A stretch of DNA of 17,598 bases from Candidatus Woesearchaeota archaeon (GCA_017609845.1 JAFCDD010000004.1:1-17598); one strand, 5' to 3'; counted from the first letter of the stretch, positions 1 to 7,715 are shown. Made by a program: numbers and translations. Notes: a model not told the origin generated them from the sequence alone.

Positions 1-794
1 ACACGACCAAAACTTAATGGAATTTCTACTTTCATCGCTTGCCCATAAACTGCTAAAACAAAAATTACAATGGTAGCCAGAATAGCACTTAATGCCAAGG
101 CAGCACCAGTAGGATTTCTACTTATCAAGGATATTATCAAAACCCACAATTGTCCAACAGGAGCTTGACTAGTTCCAAAAGCCCACAAACCATTTGCAGT
201 TAAAGGTGAAAATGCCCTTACAAATATCTGACTGGAAACTCCAGCAGCAATAAATAGACTTATTCCAGATCCAAAACCCCATTTCTGGATAACTTCATCC
301 ATAAATAATACCAACATACCGCCCAGAAATAATTGGAATACTAATACTAGTTGCATTGATTGATAAGTAGCAGGAGCCAAAGCCGCACTAGGACTCAACC
401 CACCCATAAAAACATAAATTAAAGCCTCAAAAACTATAAAGAATATAGCCAATAATTTTTGTATTCCCTGAAAACGTCTTCTGCCTTCTGGCTTGGTAAC
501 ATCTATCTTTAATAAACCAGAACCTTTTAACAGTTGCAATACAATAGATGCGGTTACTATTGGTCCAATACCCAAAGACATTATACTCCCAAAACTTGCA
601 CCAAGTATAATAGAAAGTTGTTCAAATTGTGCTAATTGGTTATCTCCCAAACCAAATAAAGGAATTATACTTAAAATAAAAAAAGCCATTAAAATTATAA
701 ATGTCCATTTTAATTTCTGTTTAAATGATAACTTTTTCTGATCAGGACCCTTAACTTCAGGCAAATTCGTTAATATTTTATCAATAAGTGACAT
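1..794 (-). CDS. secY: Protein translocase subunit SecY, N-terminal part (runs off the left edge)
   Basis: Central channel subunit of the Sec translocon in the cytoplasmic membrane. 264 complete codons are visible from ATG at 794; the C-terminal part lies outside the window. After an amphipathic N-terminus comes TM1 (about residues 30-50). A Gly/Ser-rich plug region follows (about 62-77, with the GASFGSIMSLGIGP pattern), then TM2 (77-90), a basic loop with KPEGRRR (101-107) and further hydrophobic segments near 113-131, 147-165, 175-192, 214-226 and 232-250. The visible part ends with YGQAMKVEIPL, typical of archaeal SecY. The start is one base after the uL15 stop. It is the last visible gene of the ribosomal protein operon, its usual archaeal position. 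Family assignment is secure; only length is open. Confidence 0.96.
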   Translation of the reverse strand, partial: MSLIDKILTNLPEVKGPDQKKLSFKQKLKWTFIILMAFFILSIIPLFGLGDNQLAQFEQLSIILGASFGSIMSLGIGPIVTASIVLQLLKGSGLLKIDVTKPEGRRRFQGIQKLLAIFFIVFEALIYVFMGGLSPSAALAPATYQSMQLVLVFQLFLGGMLVLFMDEVIQKWGFGSGISLFIAAGVSSQIFVRAFSPLTANGLWAFGTSQAPVGQLWVLIISLISRNPTGAALALSAILATIVIFVLAVYGQAMKVEIPLSFGR

Positions 795-795
795 C

Positions 796-1218
796 TTATT
801 TTTGTACAGAACTTGTTACTTCTATTTTTCCTCCAGAATCCTTAACCTTTGTTATTGCTTTCTTAGAAGCAAATCTCACAACTATATTCAATTTTCTATT
901 AATTTTCCCATTGCCTAACAATTTATCATAACCTACTTTTGTTAAGTCAATCAGTTCTTCATTGAATTGATCTAATTCACCAACATTTATTGTTTTATTT
1001 TTTCTTATAACCTCTTCGGGTCTTTTAAATCCTCTTTTACCAAAATATTTGTTACCATATTTGTTTATTATGCTAGGTTTTTTCTGGTCAGCTCTTTTTC
1101 CACTTCCAGCCATACCTCTGCCTCCCCTATTGCCCGCACCCCTTCTTTTTTTCCTACTGCCCCAGCCATGACTACTATGTCCCCTAAACCCAACATGCTT
1201 TTTTCTTTTTTTAATCAT
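796..1218 (-). CDS. rpl15: 50S ribosomal protein uL15 (archaeal L15)
   Basis: Large-subunit protein that binds 23S rRNA. At 140 aa it has the usual archaeal length. The N-terminus (residues 9-43) is a Gly/Arg/Lys-rich extension with HSSHGWGSRKKRRGAGNRGG, the rRNA-penetrating tail of the family. The globular part includes GKRGFKRP (41-46 residues further on) and a C-terminal strand region with KAITKVKDSGGKIE. The ATG at 1218 directly abuts the uL30 stop (1219), leaving no intergenic base, so reinitiation is likely. SecY follows one base after the stop. Confidence 0.97.
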   Translation of the reverse strand: MIKKRKKHVGFRGHSSHGWGSRKKRRGAGNRGGRGMAGSGKRADQKKPSIINKYGNKYFGKRGFKRPEEVIRKNKTINVGELDQFNEELIDLTKVGYDKLLGNGKINRKLNIVVRFASKKAITKVKDSGGKIEVTSSVQK

Positions 1219-1689
1219 TTAAATCATCCTTATAATTAAATCATTAATCTTATTTCCCCTATAACCTAAAACTCCCCCAACAGAAAAATCCTTTTTTATA
1301 CCCTTTCTCTCAAATCCTCCTTCAGGGGGTTTTAACTTAAAAAATAATTTTAATCCAGGAATATCTTTAAAACTCTTCTTAAACTCAAAAAATTCTTTAA
1401 CAAAATCATCGAAACCAATTTTTAATTTTTCTTTTAGATAAGATTCGCTTAACTTATTCTTTCCAGCCAACCTGCCCCTTTTCTCTAATAAAGTTTTAAC
1501 AGTTTTCTCATCAACCTCCCCCCAAGTAACATAATCCTTTATCTTCATAATCATTCCAGAAATAGACTCAGTACCTTTTACGATAATACAACCATGTTTA
1601 TTAAATAATCTTAACATTCTCATAGTGTCCTCTATTTCTTTTTTTACCTTAACTCTCCCCCTAATCCTTACTATTGCAATCCATTTCAT
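1219..1689 (-). CDS. rpl30: 50S ribosomal protein uL30 (archaeal L30)
   Basis: Large-subunit protein of the L7Ae-independent uL30 family. At 156 aa it is the long archaeal/eukaryotic form (bacterial L30 is about 60 aa). The N-terminal ferredoxin-like core holds IAIVRIRGRVKVKKEIEDTM (residues 4-23), a nearly diagnostic motif, followed by MLRLFNKHGCIIV and YVTWGEVDEKTV. The C-terminal extension (about 100-156) carries PGLKLFFKLKPPEGGFERKG. The start overlaps the uS5 stop by 4 bases (1686-1689), and the stop abuts the uL15 start. Confidence 0.97.
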   Translation of the reverse strand: MKWIAIVRIRGRVKVKKEIEDTMRMLRLFNKHGCIIVKGTESISGMIMKIKDYVTWGEVDEKTVKTLLEKRGRLAGKNKLSESYLKEKLKIGFDDFVKEFFEFKKSFKDIPGLKLFFKLKPPEGGFERKGIKKDFSVGGVLGYRGNKINDLIIRMI

Positions 1690-2408
1690 TTTTTAATCTG
1701 TCCACGAATCTTCATTTCATTAAGTTGTTTTAAGGCATCGAAACAAGCCCTAACCAAATTTATTTTTGTCTTGGTTTGCCCCTTGGTTTTAGAATAAACA
1801 TCTTTAATTCCCGCCATCTCCAAAATTTTTTTACATTCTTCTTCTATCCTTAAACCACTACCTTTTGGGGCCGGCATTAACTCTATTCTGACACTTCCAC
1901 ACTTTCCTTTTACCTTAAAAGGAATAGAATGTTCAGTATCACAACCACATTCCCACGATCCACAACCTTTCCTTATTTTTATAAAATTTAGTCTTGCTTT
2001 TCTATTAGCCTTTTCCCTCGCAGGCATAGTTTCTTTTGCCTTTCCCATGCCAAGTCCAACATGATTTTCTTTATCTCCGACAACAGCCATAGCAGCAAAC
2101 CTTGGTTTATTTCCTTCCCTTGTCTTTTTCTGAGTTTGTCTCCATATGCTTTTTTTACCGCCACCAAATTTACCTTTTGATTGACCAAATGCAATTAAAT
2201 CAGATTCAAGATTTGGAATAAAAAAATCAATAATTTCAGCTTCCATAATAGTTGTTCCACTGTCAAGTATCTCATCTATATCTTTTATTTCTTCTAATTT
2301 TACCCTTTTACCCAAATTTGTTTTTGGTTTCCAAGCTTCTTTATCAAAAGAAAACTTATTATCTGGTTTACTCTGTTTCATGTTTCTTTTTTTCCTGCCG
2401 TTTACCAT
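1686..2408 (-). CDS. rps5: 30S ribosomal protein uS5 (archaeal S5)
   Basis: Small-subunit protein at the mRNA entry and decoding region. It has an N-terminal lead-in, then the double-stranded-RNA-binding-like domain (with GQSKGKFGGGKK, then RFAAMAVVGDKENHVGLGMG), then the C-terminal S5 fold (SVRIELMPAPKGSGL, GIKDVYSKTKGQT). I chose ATG at 2408, one base after the uL18 stop, because other junctions in this operon have that spacing. An in-frame ATG at 2426 would add six residues and overlap uL18 by 17 bases, and ATG at 2381 is a shorter option. The first 30 or so residues are Lys-rich and not part of the family core. Product certain, start less so. Confidence 0.95.
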   Translation of the reverse strand: MVNGRKKRNMKQSKPDNKFSFDKEAWKPKTNLGKRVKLEEIKDIDEILDSGTTIMEAEIIDFFIPNLESDLIAFGQSKGKFGGGKKSIWRQTQKKTREGNKPRFAAMAVVGDKENHVGLGMGKAKETMPAREKANRKARLNFIKIRKGCGSWECGCDTEHSIPFKVKGKCGSVRIELMPAPKGSGLRIEEECKKILEMAGIKDVYSKTKGQTKTKINLVRACFDALKQLNEMKIRGQIKK

Positions 2409-2409
2409 T

Positions 2410-2973
2410 TCATAATTTCCCTTCATTTTCTAATATTTTCTTTTTAATTTCATTAAATTTTTTTGGAATATCATCCGGATTAAAATCATGTTTTAAATAA
2501 TCAGAAAATATGTTTGACTTCTTTTCCTTAAGCTTATTAAAATATTCTTTAATATGTTCTCCCATAATCCGTTTTTCATCAGGTAAAACTTCTTTTGAAT
2601 GGGGCACATTAATCCCTCCATCTAATACGCCCTTTAAAGCACTATAAATAACTCCTCTCTTTATAGACACACTCAACCCGGCATCCAGAATTGCATCACT
2701 TACTCCTTTTTCTTTTGCTTTCTTTCCAGCATACAAACCAGTTAAATAAGCACATGGCAAATTCCTTTTTGCACCGCCCCAACCAAATTTATTTAGCACT
2801 CCACTATTAACAGTTAATAACACTTTGTCTCCGTCCTCATTAAATTCTACAAACTGTACAATAACATTTTTGTTTGTTTTTCTAACTATTAATCTGGTCT
2901 TGCCAGATTTTAACAGATTTAGCCTTTGTCTATAATCTGTTTTCCCTTCCCTTTTTCTTTTTAACATCGTCAT
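2410..2973 (-). CDS. rpl18: 50S ribosomal protein uL18 (archaeal L18)
   Basis: 5S-rRNA-binding protein of the central protuberance. At 187 aa it has the archaeal/eukaryotic length. Recognisable elements are the basic start REGKTDYRQRLNLLKSGKTRLIVRK (split as residues 8-32), the GWGGAKRNLPCAYLTGL stretch near residue 64 and the GLYAGKKAKEKG segment. VLDGGINVPHSKEVLPDE follows, and the C-terminal tail is Lys/Glu-rich. The ATG overlaps the eL19 stop by 4 bases (2970-2973), supporting the start. Confidence 0.97.
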   Translation of the reverse strand: MTMLKRKREGKTDYRQRLNLLKSGKTRLIVRKTNKNVIVQFVEFNEDGDKVLLTVNSGVLNKFGWGGAKRNLPCAYLTGLYAGKKAKEKGVSDAILDAGLSVSIKRGVIYSALKGVLDGGINVPHSKEVLPDEKRIMGEHIKEYFNKLKEKKSNIFSDYLKHDFNPDDIPKKFNEIKKKILENEGKL

Positions 2974-3422
2974 TTTTTCAATAGATCATGCTCCTTTAAA
3001 AATAATCTTAAATGTCTCTTGCTTCTGAAAAATCCGCCTTTGGCTTTAAGGTACATTTGTCTATATGTTTTAGTTGAAATTAAACCCCGTTCCTTTAATT
3101 CATTTAAACTTACTCTTTGATTTCTTATCTTTATCATCCATGCTTCTTTTTTTGATAATCTTGAAGTTTTTTTCCCCTTTCTTTTGCCCGCACCCTTTCC
3201 CCGACCCTTTCTTTTTTGTTTTAGTTTCTTTCTTTTCCTATAGCTAGATTGCCCAGTTTTTGGTTTGGCCTGGATAGCCTTATCTCTTATTAAGGATCTT
3301 ATGTCCGCCTTTGTTATTGCTTCTTTTATTTCTTCCAATCGATTTTTATCAAACCACACCCTATTTTGACCAACTTTTAATATTACTGAGGATATTTTCT
3401 TCTTATTAGTTAATGATTTCAT
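2970..3422 (-). CDS. rpl19e: 50S ribosomal protein eL19
   Basis: Archaeal/eukaryotic-specific large-subunit protein (L19e) that makes an inter-subunit bridge. At 150 aa it has the standard archaeal size. The family pattern is clear: NRVWFDKNRLEEIKEAITKADIRSLI (residues 19-44, RNA-binding N-domain), then a highly basic linker (about 54-87) rich in Arg/Lys/Gly. RLSKKEAWMIKIRNQR leads into the C-terminal helical region, with SLNELKERGLISTKTYRQMY. Both ends overlap neighbours by 4 bases (uL18 and eL32). Confidence 0.97.
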   Translation of the reverse strand: MKSLTNKKKISSVILKVGQNRVWFDKNRLEEIKEAITKADIRSLIRDKAIQAKPKTGQSSYRKRKKLKQKRKGRGKGAGKRKGKKTSRLSKKEAWMIKIRNQRVSLNELKERGLISTKTYRQMYLKAKGGFFRSKRHLRLFLKEHDLLKK

Positions 3423-4000
3423 ATTAAATCACCCTCTCTTCCGGTTCTCTTTTTTTCTAAAACTTTCGTTTTCTCCTTTTTATCTTCTTTATCTTCTTTT
3501 TCCTCCGCTTTCTTTTTCTTTTCTTCTGCTTTTTTAATTGCAGCCTTTTTCTTCTTTGTTTTTGCTTCTAATTTTTTCTTTTTAGCAGAACTCTTGGCGT
3601 CTAACTTTTCCTTAACATTTTTAATAAAACCATCTACATCTTTAATATTAACAACTTTCAACTTTAATTCTTTAATTTTATTTAATAATTCTATTTTCTT
3701 CTTTAGTCCAACCTTGGAACCAATGCAAACAACTCCTTCTTTAACCGTTTCTAAATCCCTTAAGTTATTAACAACAATTTCTTTAAGACCATCTTTATTA
3801 AGAAATTTGACTTTTTTTGGAGAACCATAACCAACACTTACCTGCTTCCTATAACCTCTTAGGTTAAGCCTCATTTTTGAATGTCTTCCAGATGGCCTTC
3901 TCCATTTCTTTTTCAGTTTTTTAATCCGATGAGCATCCTGTCTAAGAAAACTAGGTTTCTTATTCTTAATTTTATTCCTCAAATCCAACAAATCTTTCAT
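3419..4000 (-). CDS. rpl32e: 50S ribosomal protein eL32 with a long Lys/Glu-rich C-terminal tail
   Basis: Archaeal/eukaryotic-specific large-subunit protein (L32e). The core is residues 1-132: FLRQDAHRIKKLKKKWRRP (18-36) and SKMRLNLRGYRKQVSVGYGSP (41-61, given in two parts), then the conserved VGYGSPKKV and the C-terminal VVNIKDVDGF. From about residue 133 to 193 the protein is almost entirely Lys, Glu, Asp and Ala, a low-complexity charged extension beyond the roughly 130-residue core of many archaeal homologues. Overlaps of 4 bases join it to uL6 upstream and eL19 downstream. Core assignment is secure; the tail has no assigned function. Confidence 0.95.
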   Translation of the reverse strand: MKDLLDLRNKIKNKKPSFLRQDAHRIKKLKKKWRRPSGRHSKMRLNLRGYRKQVSVGYGSPKKVKFLNKDGLKEIVVNNLRDLETVKEGVVCIGSKVGLKKKIELLNKIKELKLKVVNIKDVDGFIKNVKEKLDAKSSAKKKKLEAKTKKKKAAIKKAEEKKKKAEEKEDKEDKKEKTKVLEKKRTGREGDLI

Positions 4001-4539
4001 ATTTCCTTACCAGCCTTACTAGTTATATAGCATCCATCCTGGAACCTTCTTCTATCTCTCTTATTGATCCTACATGCTTGTTCTATATTTGCTGCAGTTT
4101 GTCCAACATCTTCAATATTATGTCCATTAACAATTATTTCATCGCCACTAACACTAACATTAACACCCTCCAAAATTTTTGCTTTTCTGGGTATTTTTTC
4201 TCCTAAGAAATTTTTGATGGTAACAAGATTATTCTCAACATTTACTGACATTGGAAAATGACTGGAACATATTTTTAATTTATATTCAAATCCGTCCTTT
4301 AATCCCGTAATCATATTTTTAATATGGGCTTTAACAGTACCCACCATTGTTTTATCTCTCTTTGTTCCCCTTTTACTTTCGATTACAATATTATTTTCTT
4401 CTTTTTTGAAATTTAAACCAGGAACTATGATCCGTTTAGAAATCTCTTTTTCATCAGCTTTCATTCTAATAATTCTATTTCCTACTTCTGCAGAAATCCC
4501 TTCCGGAATTTCTATTTTTTCTTCAAAACCTTTTTTCAT
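3997..4539 (-). CDS. rpl6: 50S ribosomal protein uL6
   Basis: Large-subunit protein near the GTPase-associated centre, made of two repeats of the same alpha/beta fold. At 180 aa it matches archaeal L6. The N-repeat begins with EKIEIPEGISAEV and ends around GTKRDKTMVGTVKAHIKNMI (residues about 58-77), the conserved signature helix. The C-repeat includes YKLKICSSHFPMSV and DVGQTAANIEQACRINKRDRR, the latter typical of archaeal L6, with RFQDGCYI close to the end. The start lies one base after the uS8 stop, and the stop overlaps eL32 by 4 bases. Confidence 0.97.
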   Translation of the reverse strand: MKKGFEEKIEIPEGISAEVGNRIIRMKADEKEISKRIIVPGLNFKKEENNIVIESKRGTKRDKTMVGTVKAHIKNMITGLKDGFEYKLKICSSHFPMSVNVENNLVTIKNFLGEKIPRKAKILEGVNVSVSGDEIIVNGHNIEDVGQTAANIEQACRINKRDRRRFQDGCYITSKAGKEI

Positions 4540-4540
4540 T

Positions 4541-4930
4541 TTAATAACAATAAGCCAATAATCTTCCCCCGATTTTATTTTTCTTAGCTTCGTGGTGAGT
4601 CATAATTCCTTTTGAAGTAGAAACAACCAAAACACCAAAGTTTTTAGCAGGCAAAAATCTTTTTTCGAATTTTTCAAAACCATCTTTATTAACAGAAAAT
4701 CTTGGTTTTATGACTCCAGTCTTGTTAATTTTACCAATTAAATTTACTATAAATATTCCTCCCCGACCATCCTCAACATGTTTAATATCCCCAAGATAAT
4801 AATTGTCTTTTAAAATACCCAGTACAGATTTAATTACCTTAGAAGTAGTTTTAACTAGACAAGTCTCCTTGCCTACGATTTCCGCATTCATTATATTGTT
4901 CAAAGCATTAGATAATGTATCATTTAACAT
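4541..4930 (-). CDS. rps8: 30S ribosomal protein uS8
   Basis: Small-subunit assembly protein that binds helix 21 of 16S rRNA. From ATG at 4930 it is 129 aa, the normal archaeal length. It begins MLNDTLSNALNNIMNAE, which matches the family start. The centre has VEDGRGGIFIVNLIGKI and IKPRFSV. The C-terminus has VVSTSKGIMTHHEA and KIGGRLLAYCY, the RNA-binding signature. The open frame continues upstream to 5065 inside uS14, but that stretch does not resemble S8. A Shine-Dalgarno-like GGTGA sits 5 bases before the 4930 start, and that start is 4 bases after the uS14 stop. Confidence 0.96.
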   Translation of the reverse strand: MLNDTLSNALNNIMNAEIVGKETCLVKTTSKVIKSVLGILKDNYYLGDIKHVEDGRGGIFIVNLIGKINKTGVIKPRFSVNKDGFEKFEKRFLPAKNFGVLVVSTSKGIMTHHEAKKNKIGGRLLAYCY

Positions 4931-4934
4931 TTTT

Positions 4935-5165
4935 TCACCTAAATTTCCTAAATCCCAATTCTTTAGCAAACTGCCTAAAGCATCGCCTGCAATAACCCAA
5001 TTTATACTTTCTGATATACCCTCTGCTATTTCCACAACGTTTACATTTAATTGTGGATTTTCCAAATTTTCTATCCTTGGGTTTATTATGCTTTAGGAAT
5101 TTCTTAAGTTTGACAGGTTTATTTTTCAATTGTTTGAAAACTTTGTTATAATTGCTTATTGTCAT
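4935..5165 (-). CDS. rps14: 30S ribosomal protein uS14, zinc-binding, with extended N-terminus
   Basis: Small-subunit head protein. Residues 32-76 are a standard archaeal zinc-binding S14: RKFGKS, then C41xxC44 and C59xxC62 as the zinc ligands, and the ending ELGFRKFR. Archaeal S14 is usually 50-57 aa. Here the frame from ATG at 5165 gives 76 aa, with about 30 extra Lys-rich residues (MTISNYNKVFKQLKNKPVKL and following). That start overlaps the uL5 stop by 4 bases, as most junctions here do, so I keep it. There is no other Met before the core, so a shorter version would need a non-ATG start. Confidence 0.93.
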   Translation of the reverse strand: MTISNYNKVFKQLKNKPVKLKKFLKHNKPKDRKFGKSTIKCKRCGNSRGYIRKYKLGYCRRCFRQFAKELGFRKFR

Positions 5166-5662
5166 TTTTCAACCTCAATCCCAAATTTTTCATTCATAAA
5201 TTTTATGGCTTCATCTTTAACTATTCGATGTCTTGCCGGAATCTTCTTTATTCTAAGTTTCCTTCTCTTGATTCTAAATCCTGGCCGCATTAAAGTTACA
5301 GCGACTTCCAAACCAATTATTCCAATTTCAGCATCATATTCAACACCAGGAATATCTAAATATTCTGCTATTCCAAATGAGAAGTTTCCATGATCATCAA
5401 AATTTTTTTCATTAAGTTTGCCCCCCTTCGCAACAAGTAATCTTTTAAGTACTTCAATAGCTTTTTCTTTTCTTAAGGTAACCTTGGTTGCTATTGTTAA
5501 ACCAGGCCTAAGATTCCATGTGGGAATTCTTTTTTTCGAGGTAGTTTTTACAGGCTTCTCTCCAGTTATAATATTAAGCAATTTTACAGCCGCATCTAAT
5601 TCTTTTCCGGGACCGCCCACACCAATATTCAAAGTAATCTTCTCAATTTTTATATCTCTCAT
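5162..5662 (-). CDS. rpl5: 50S ribosomal protein uL5
   Basis: 5S-rRNA-binding protein of the central protuberance. At 166 aa it has the usual archaeal length. The start IEKITLNIGVGGPGKEL (residues 6-22) is the family N-terminal strand and loop. TTSKKRIPTWNLRPGLTIATKV (40-61, in two parts) is the conserved central element. IAEYLDIPGVEYDAEIGI and GFRIKRRKLRIKKIPARHRI (near 128-147) complete the archaeal form. It overlaps eS4 and uS14 by 4 bases each. Confidence 0.97.
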   Translation of the reverse strand: MRDIKIEKITLNIGVGGPGKELDAAVKLLNIITGEKPVKTTSKKRIPTWNLRPGLTIATKVTLRKEKAIEVLKRLLVAKGGKLNEKNFDDHGNFSFGIAEYLDIPGVEYDAEIGIIGLEVAVTLMRPGFRIKRRKLRIKKIPARHRIVKDEAIKFMNEKFGIEVEK

Positions 5663-6348
5663 CCCACAATCTCCTTATTTATAACGAAAGCATAATCTTT
5701 TAATGTTTCAAAAACACCATCCTTTGTTTTAAAAACAATCTTAGGGTTCTCTCCTTCAAGTGTTTTAATACTTTCAACAACACCCACCTTTCCAACATGC
5801 TTCCCTTTTGTTAAGAATATCAAAGAACCCTTATCCAATTTCAGATGATTGTTTATTTTTTTATTTTCCAAATCAAAAACAACACTATCTCCTACTTTAT
5901 ATCCATCTTTTTTAATTATGAGATTCCTTCCATCAAATAAATTAAGCTGAACATGTCCTTTCTTAAGCATAGTTTTGCCGGATATTTTACATAATTTTTC
6001 AGAAGAATTTTTTATTGGTTTCAGATAGAACTTGCCTCCTTCATCCAGCAATAAAACATAAATATTCTTAATACTAGGAATTTCTATTATGTCCATTACA
6101 CCCAAGGGAAATTTATGTTCTTTTATTATTTTTTTATTAACAATGATTTTCTCATCATTCAATATTTTTTTAACTTCTCTTGTAGTTTTAGCATAATTTA
6201 GTAATTTCTTTATAACAAGGCTAAGAGATATACAATTCTTTAAGCTATGGGGACCTGGAAGAGGCCTAGTTACAAATTTAATACCCTTTCTTCTATTCAT
6301 AGGCCAACTTTTTGGTGCATTCAATCTTTTTAAATGAAATTTTGTCAT
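5659..6348 (-). CDS. rps4e: 30S ribosomal protein eS4
   Basis: Archaeal/eukaryotic-specific small-subunit protein (S4e). At 229 aa it matches archaeal relatives. The N-terminus HLKRLNAPKSWPMNRRKGIKF (residues 5-25, given in two parts) is diagnostic. An S4-type RNA-binding domain follows, with a central S4e domain around GHVQLNLFDGRN and YKVGDSVVFDL. A KOW-like C-terminal segment carries LTKGKHVGKVGVVESI. Overlaps of 4 bases tie it to uL24 and uL5. Confidence 0.97.
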   Translation of the reverse strand: MTKFHLKRLNAPKSWPMNRRKGIKFVTRPLPGPHSLKNCISLSLVIKKLLNYAKTTREVKKILNDEKIIVNKKIIKEHKFPLGVMDIIEIPSIKNIYVLLLDEGGKFYLKPIKNSSEKLCKISGKTMLKKGHVQLNLFDGRNLIIKKDGYKVGDSVVFDLENKKINNHLKLDKGSLIFLTKGKHVGKVGVVESIKTLEGENPKIVFKTKDGVFETLKDYAFVINKEIVG

Positions 6349-6719
6349 TTTGTTTTTTTAATTCTCCTTTTATCTTCCAAATTGAGATCAATTATTTGAA
6401 CATTTGATGGATTAATAGGGTAAAATGCCTTTGTCCCATCTTTTTTTACATTTTCAATATTATCCACATAAACCTTAGTTTTCTTAACCATGACTCTGTT
6501 AACCTTGCCTACTTTTTTCTTGAATTGTCCCCTTAAAATCTTTACATTATCTCCTTTCCTCAATGGAATGTTCCTTATACCATATTTTTTTCTTAGTTCT
6601 TTACTTAAATTTGCAGACAAAAACCGTCTTTTTATATGCAACGGAGCATTGTATACGTACTTTCTCTGTTTTCTGGGTTGTTTACTAGATTTCCATTTAC
6701 TAACCCAATCCTTTTTCAT
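6345..6719 (-). CDS. rpl24: 50S ribosomal protein uL24
   Basis: Large-subunit assembly-initiator protein near the tunnel exit. At 124 aa it is the archaeal form. The N-terminal extension holds SSKQPRKQRKYVYNAPLHIK and RRFLSANLSKELRKKYGIRN, both typical. The KOW motif is GDNVKILRGQFKKKVGKV (about residues 57-74). The following strands include VDNIENVKKDGTKAFYPI. It overlaps uL14 upstream (6716-6719) and eS4 downstream (6345-6348) by 4 bases. Confidence 0.97.
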   Translation of the reverse strand: MKKDWVSKWKSSKQPRKQRKYVYNAPLHIKRRFLSANLSKELRKKYGIRNIPLRKGDNVKILRGQFKKKVGKVNRVMVKKTKVYVDNIENVKKDGTKAFYPINPSNVQIIDLNLEDKRRIKKTK

Positions 6720-7117
6720 ACTACCACCTTAGCTAATTTTGAAATCGCTGGCCATCTTTCAGCAGCTTCCTTTGCAATTGGGCCTTTAAACAAAGTACCC
6801 TTTGGATTTCCTTTATCATCTTTTAATACAACTAAGGCATTATCTTCAAATTTAATTCTCATGCCATTAGGTCTTCTATATTCTTTTTTTTGCCTAACAA
6901 TGACAGCCAATACAACAGTTTTTCTAATATCTGGCCTACCTTTAATAACAGACCCCATAACTTTATCGCCAACACCTGCAGCCTGCCGCCTCCTTTTTGT
7001 TGTTTTATGCCCAAAAACAGTAAATATCTTAACCATCCTGGCACCGGAGTTGTCACAAGCAGCAATCCTTGAACCAACCGGGATTCCCTTTGTTATCCTT
7101 GCTTTAACAGCTTTCAT
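6716..7117 (-). CDS. rpl14: 50S ribosomal protein uL14
   Basis: Large-subunit beta-barrel protein at the subunit interface. At 133 aa it is the standard archaeal length. Signature stretches are PVGSRIAACDNSGARMVKIF (residues 13-32), RRRQAAGVGDKVMGSVIKG (about 41-59), VVLAVIVRQKKEYRRPNGMRI and the ending FKGPIAKEAAERWPAISKLA. It overlaps uS17 and uL24 by 4 bases each. Confidence 0.97.
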   Translation of the reverse strand: MKAVKARITKGIPVGSRIAACDNSGARMVKIFTVFGHKTTKRRRQAAGVGDKVMGSVIKGRPDIRKTVVLAVIVRQKKEYRRPNGMRIKFEDNALVVLKDDKGNPKGTLFKGPIAKEAAERWPAISKLAKVVV

Positions 7118-7440
7118 TTTAAAACCTCAATTATAACAAAATTCTTTAATTTGCTTATCGGTTTGCTTTCCATAATCTTGACTTTATCTCCTACCTTAAC
7201 ATCAACACAATCTGGCTTATGAACATGCAATCTAGTTCTTCTTTTCTCATATCTTTCATACTTTGGAATGTAAAATAACCTAAGCCACTCAACTACAGCA
7301 GTTTTATGAACATTTACTTTTATAATATCCCCAACAAAAACCCGGCCCCTCAATTTTAGATTTCCATGAAAAGGACAATGTTTATCACTACATGTTTTCT
7401 TTCCTATTTTCTTTTCTTTTGATTTATCTTGTGTTTTCAT
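7114..7440 (-). CDS. rps17: 30S ribosomal protein uS17
   Basis: Small-subunit OB-fold protein and primary 16S binder. At 108 aa it is the archaeal/eukaryotic type, with an N-terminal extension bearing C17 and C22 in TCSDKHCPFHGNLKLRGRVF. The OB core includes DIIKVNVHKTAVVEWLRLFY, IPKYERYEKRRTRLHVHKP and VGDKVKIMESKPISKLKNF, all conserved. The ATG shares one base with the stop of the preceding Rpp29 gene (TAATG arrangement at 7440), and the stop overlaps uL14 by 4 bases. Confidence 0.97.
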   Translation of the reverse strand: MKTQDKSKEKKIGKKTCSDKHCPFHGNLKLRGRVFVGDIIKVNVHKTAVVEWLRLFYIPKYERYEKRRTRLHVHKPDCVDVKVGDKVKIMESKPISKLKNFVIIEVLK

Positions 7441-7712
7441 TACAATCTCCTGATTTTTTTTATTCTTTCTTCAGGTCTGCCAACTAATATTTTTCCATTA
7501 ACTTCATAATTTTTGCCTTTCACTTTCATTTTCAATATAACTTCTGACTTGATAATTTTCTTCTTGCCCTCTTTTGTTTTCATTGTGAGCATATTTCTTG
7601 TTTCATCTATTATTTCCCCTTTAATGCCTTCCAGACTTTTGTTTTTTGAGCTTACTATCTCTACATCTAACCCAACTAGCTCATAACGAGCCAAAGTTTT
7701 ATTACCGTTCAT
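7440..7712 (-). CDS. rnp1: Ribonuclease P protein component 1 (Rpp29/Pop4)
   Basis: Protein subunit of archaeal RNase P, which removes 5' leaders from pre-tRNAs; Rpp29 pairs with Rpp21. At 90 aa it has the normal archaeal size and is a single Sm-like beta barrel. Visible features are LARYELVGLDVEIVSSKNKS (residues 7-26), GIKGEIIDETRNMLTMKTKE (29-48) and the C-terminal NGKILVGRPEERIKKIRRL, which matches the conserved RP.ER.KK ending. Its place between eIF1 and uS17 is the standard archaeal one. The gap to the eIF1 stop is 3 bases. Confidence 0.94.
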   Translation of the reverse strand: MNGNKTLARYELVGLDVEIVSSKNKSLEGIKGEIIDETRNMLTMKTKEGKKKIIKSEVILKMKVKGKNYEVNGKILVGRPEERIKKIRRL

Positions 7713-7715
7713 ATT

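Noticed and set aside
1988..2194. 68-aa minus-strand open frame inside uS5.
   Set aside because: It is a shifted-frame shadow of a conserved ribosomal protein gene with no recognisable features. The many plus-strand frames across 1-12500 are likewise antisense shadows.
3460..3600. Dense T-rich low-complexity stretch as a possible repeat or terminator.
   Set aside because: It is the coding sequence for the Lys/Glu-rich tail of eL32, in frame and without an internal stop.
4931..5065. Open frame extending uS8 upstream by 45 codons into uS14.
   Set aside because: The extra residues do not resemble S8. The family start MLNDTLSNAL follows a GGTGA ribosome-binding site at 4930, and the extension lies wholly over the uS14 gene.
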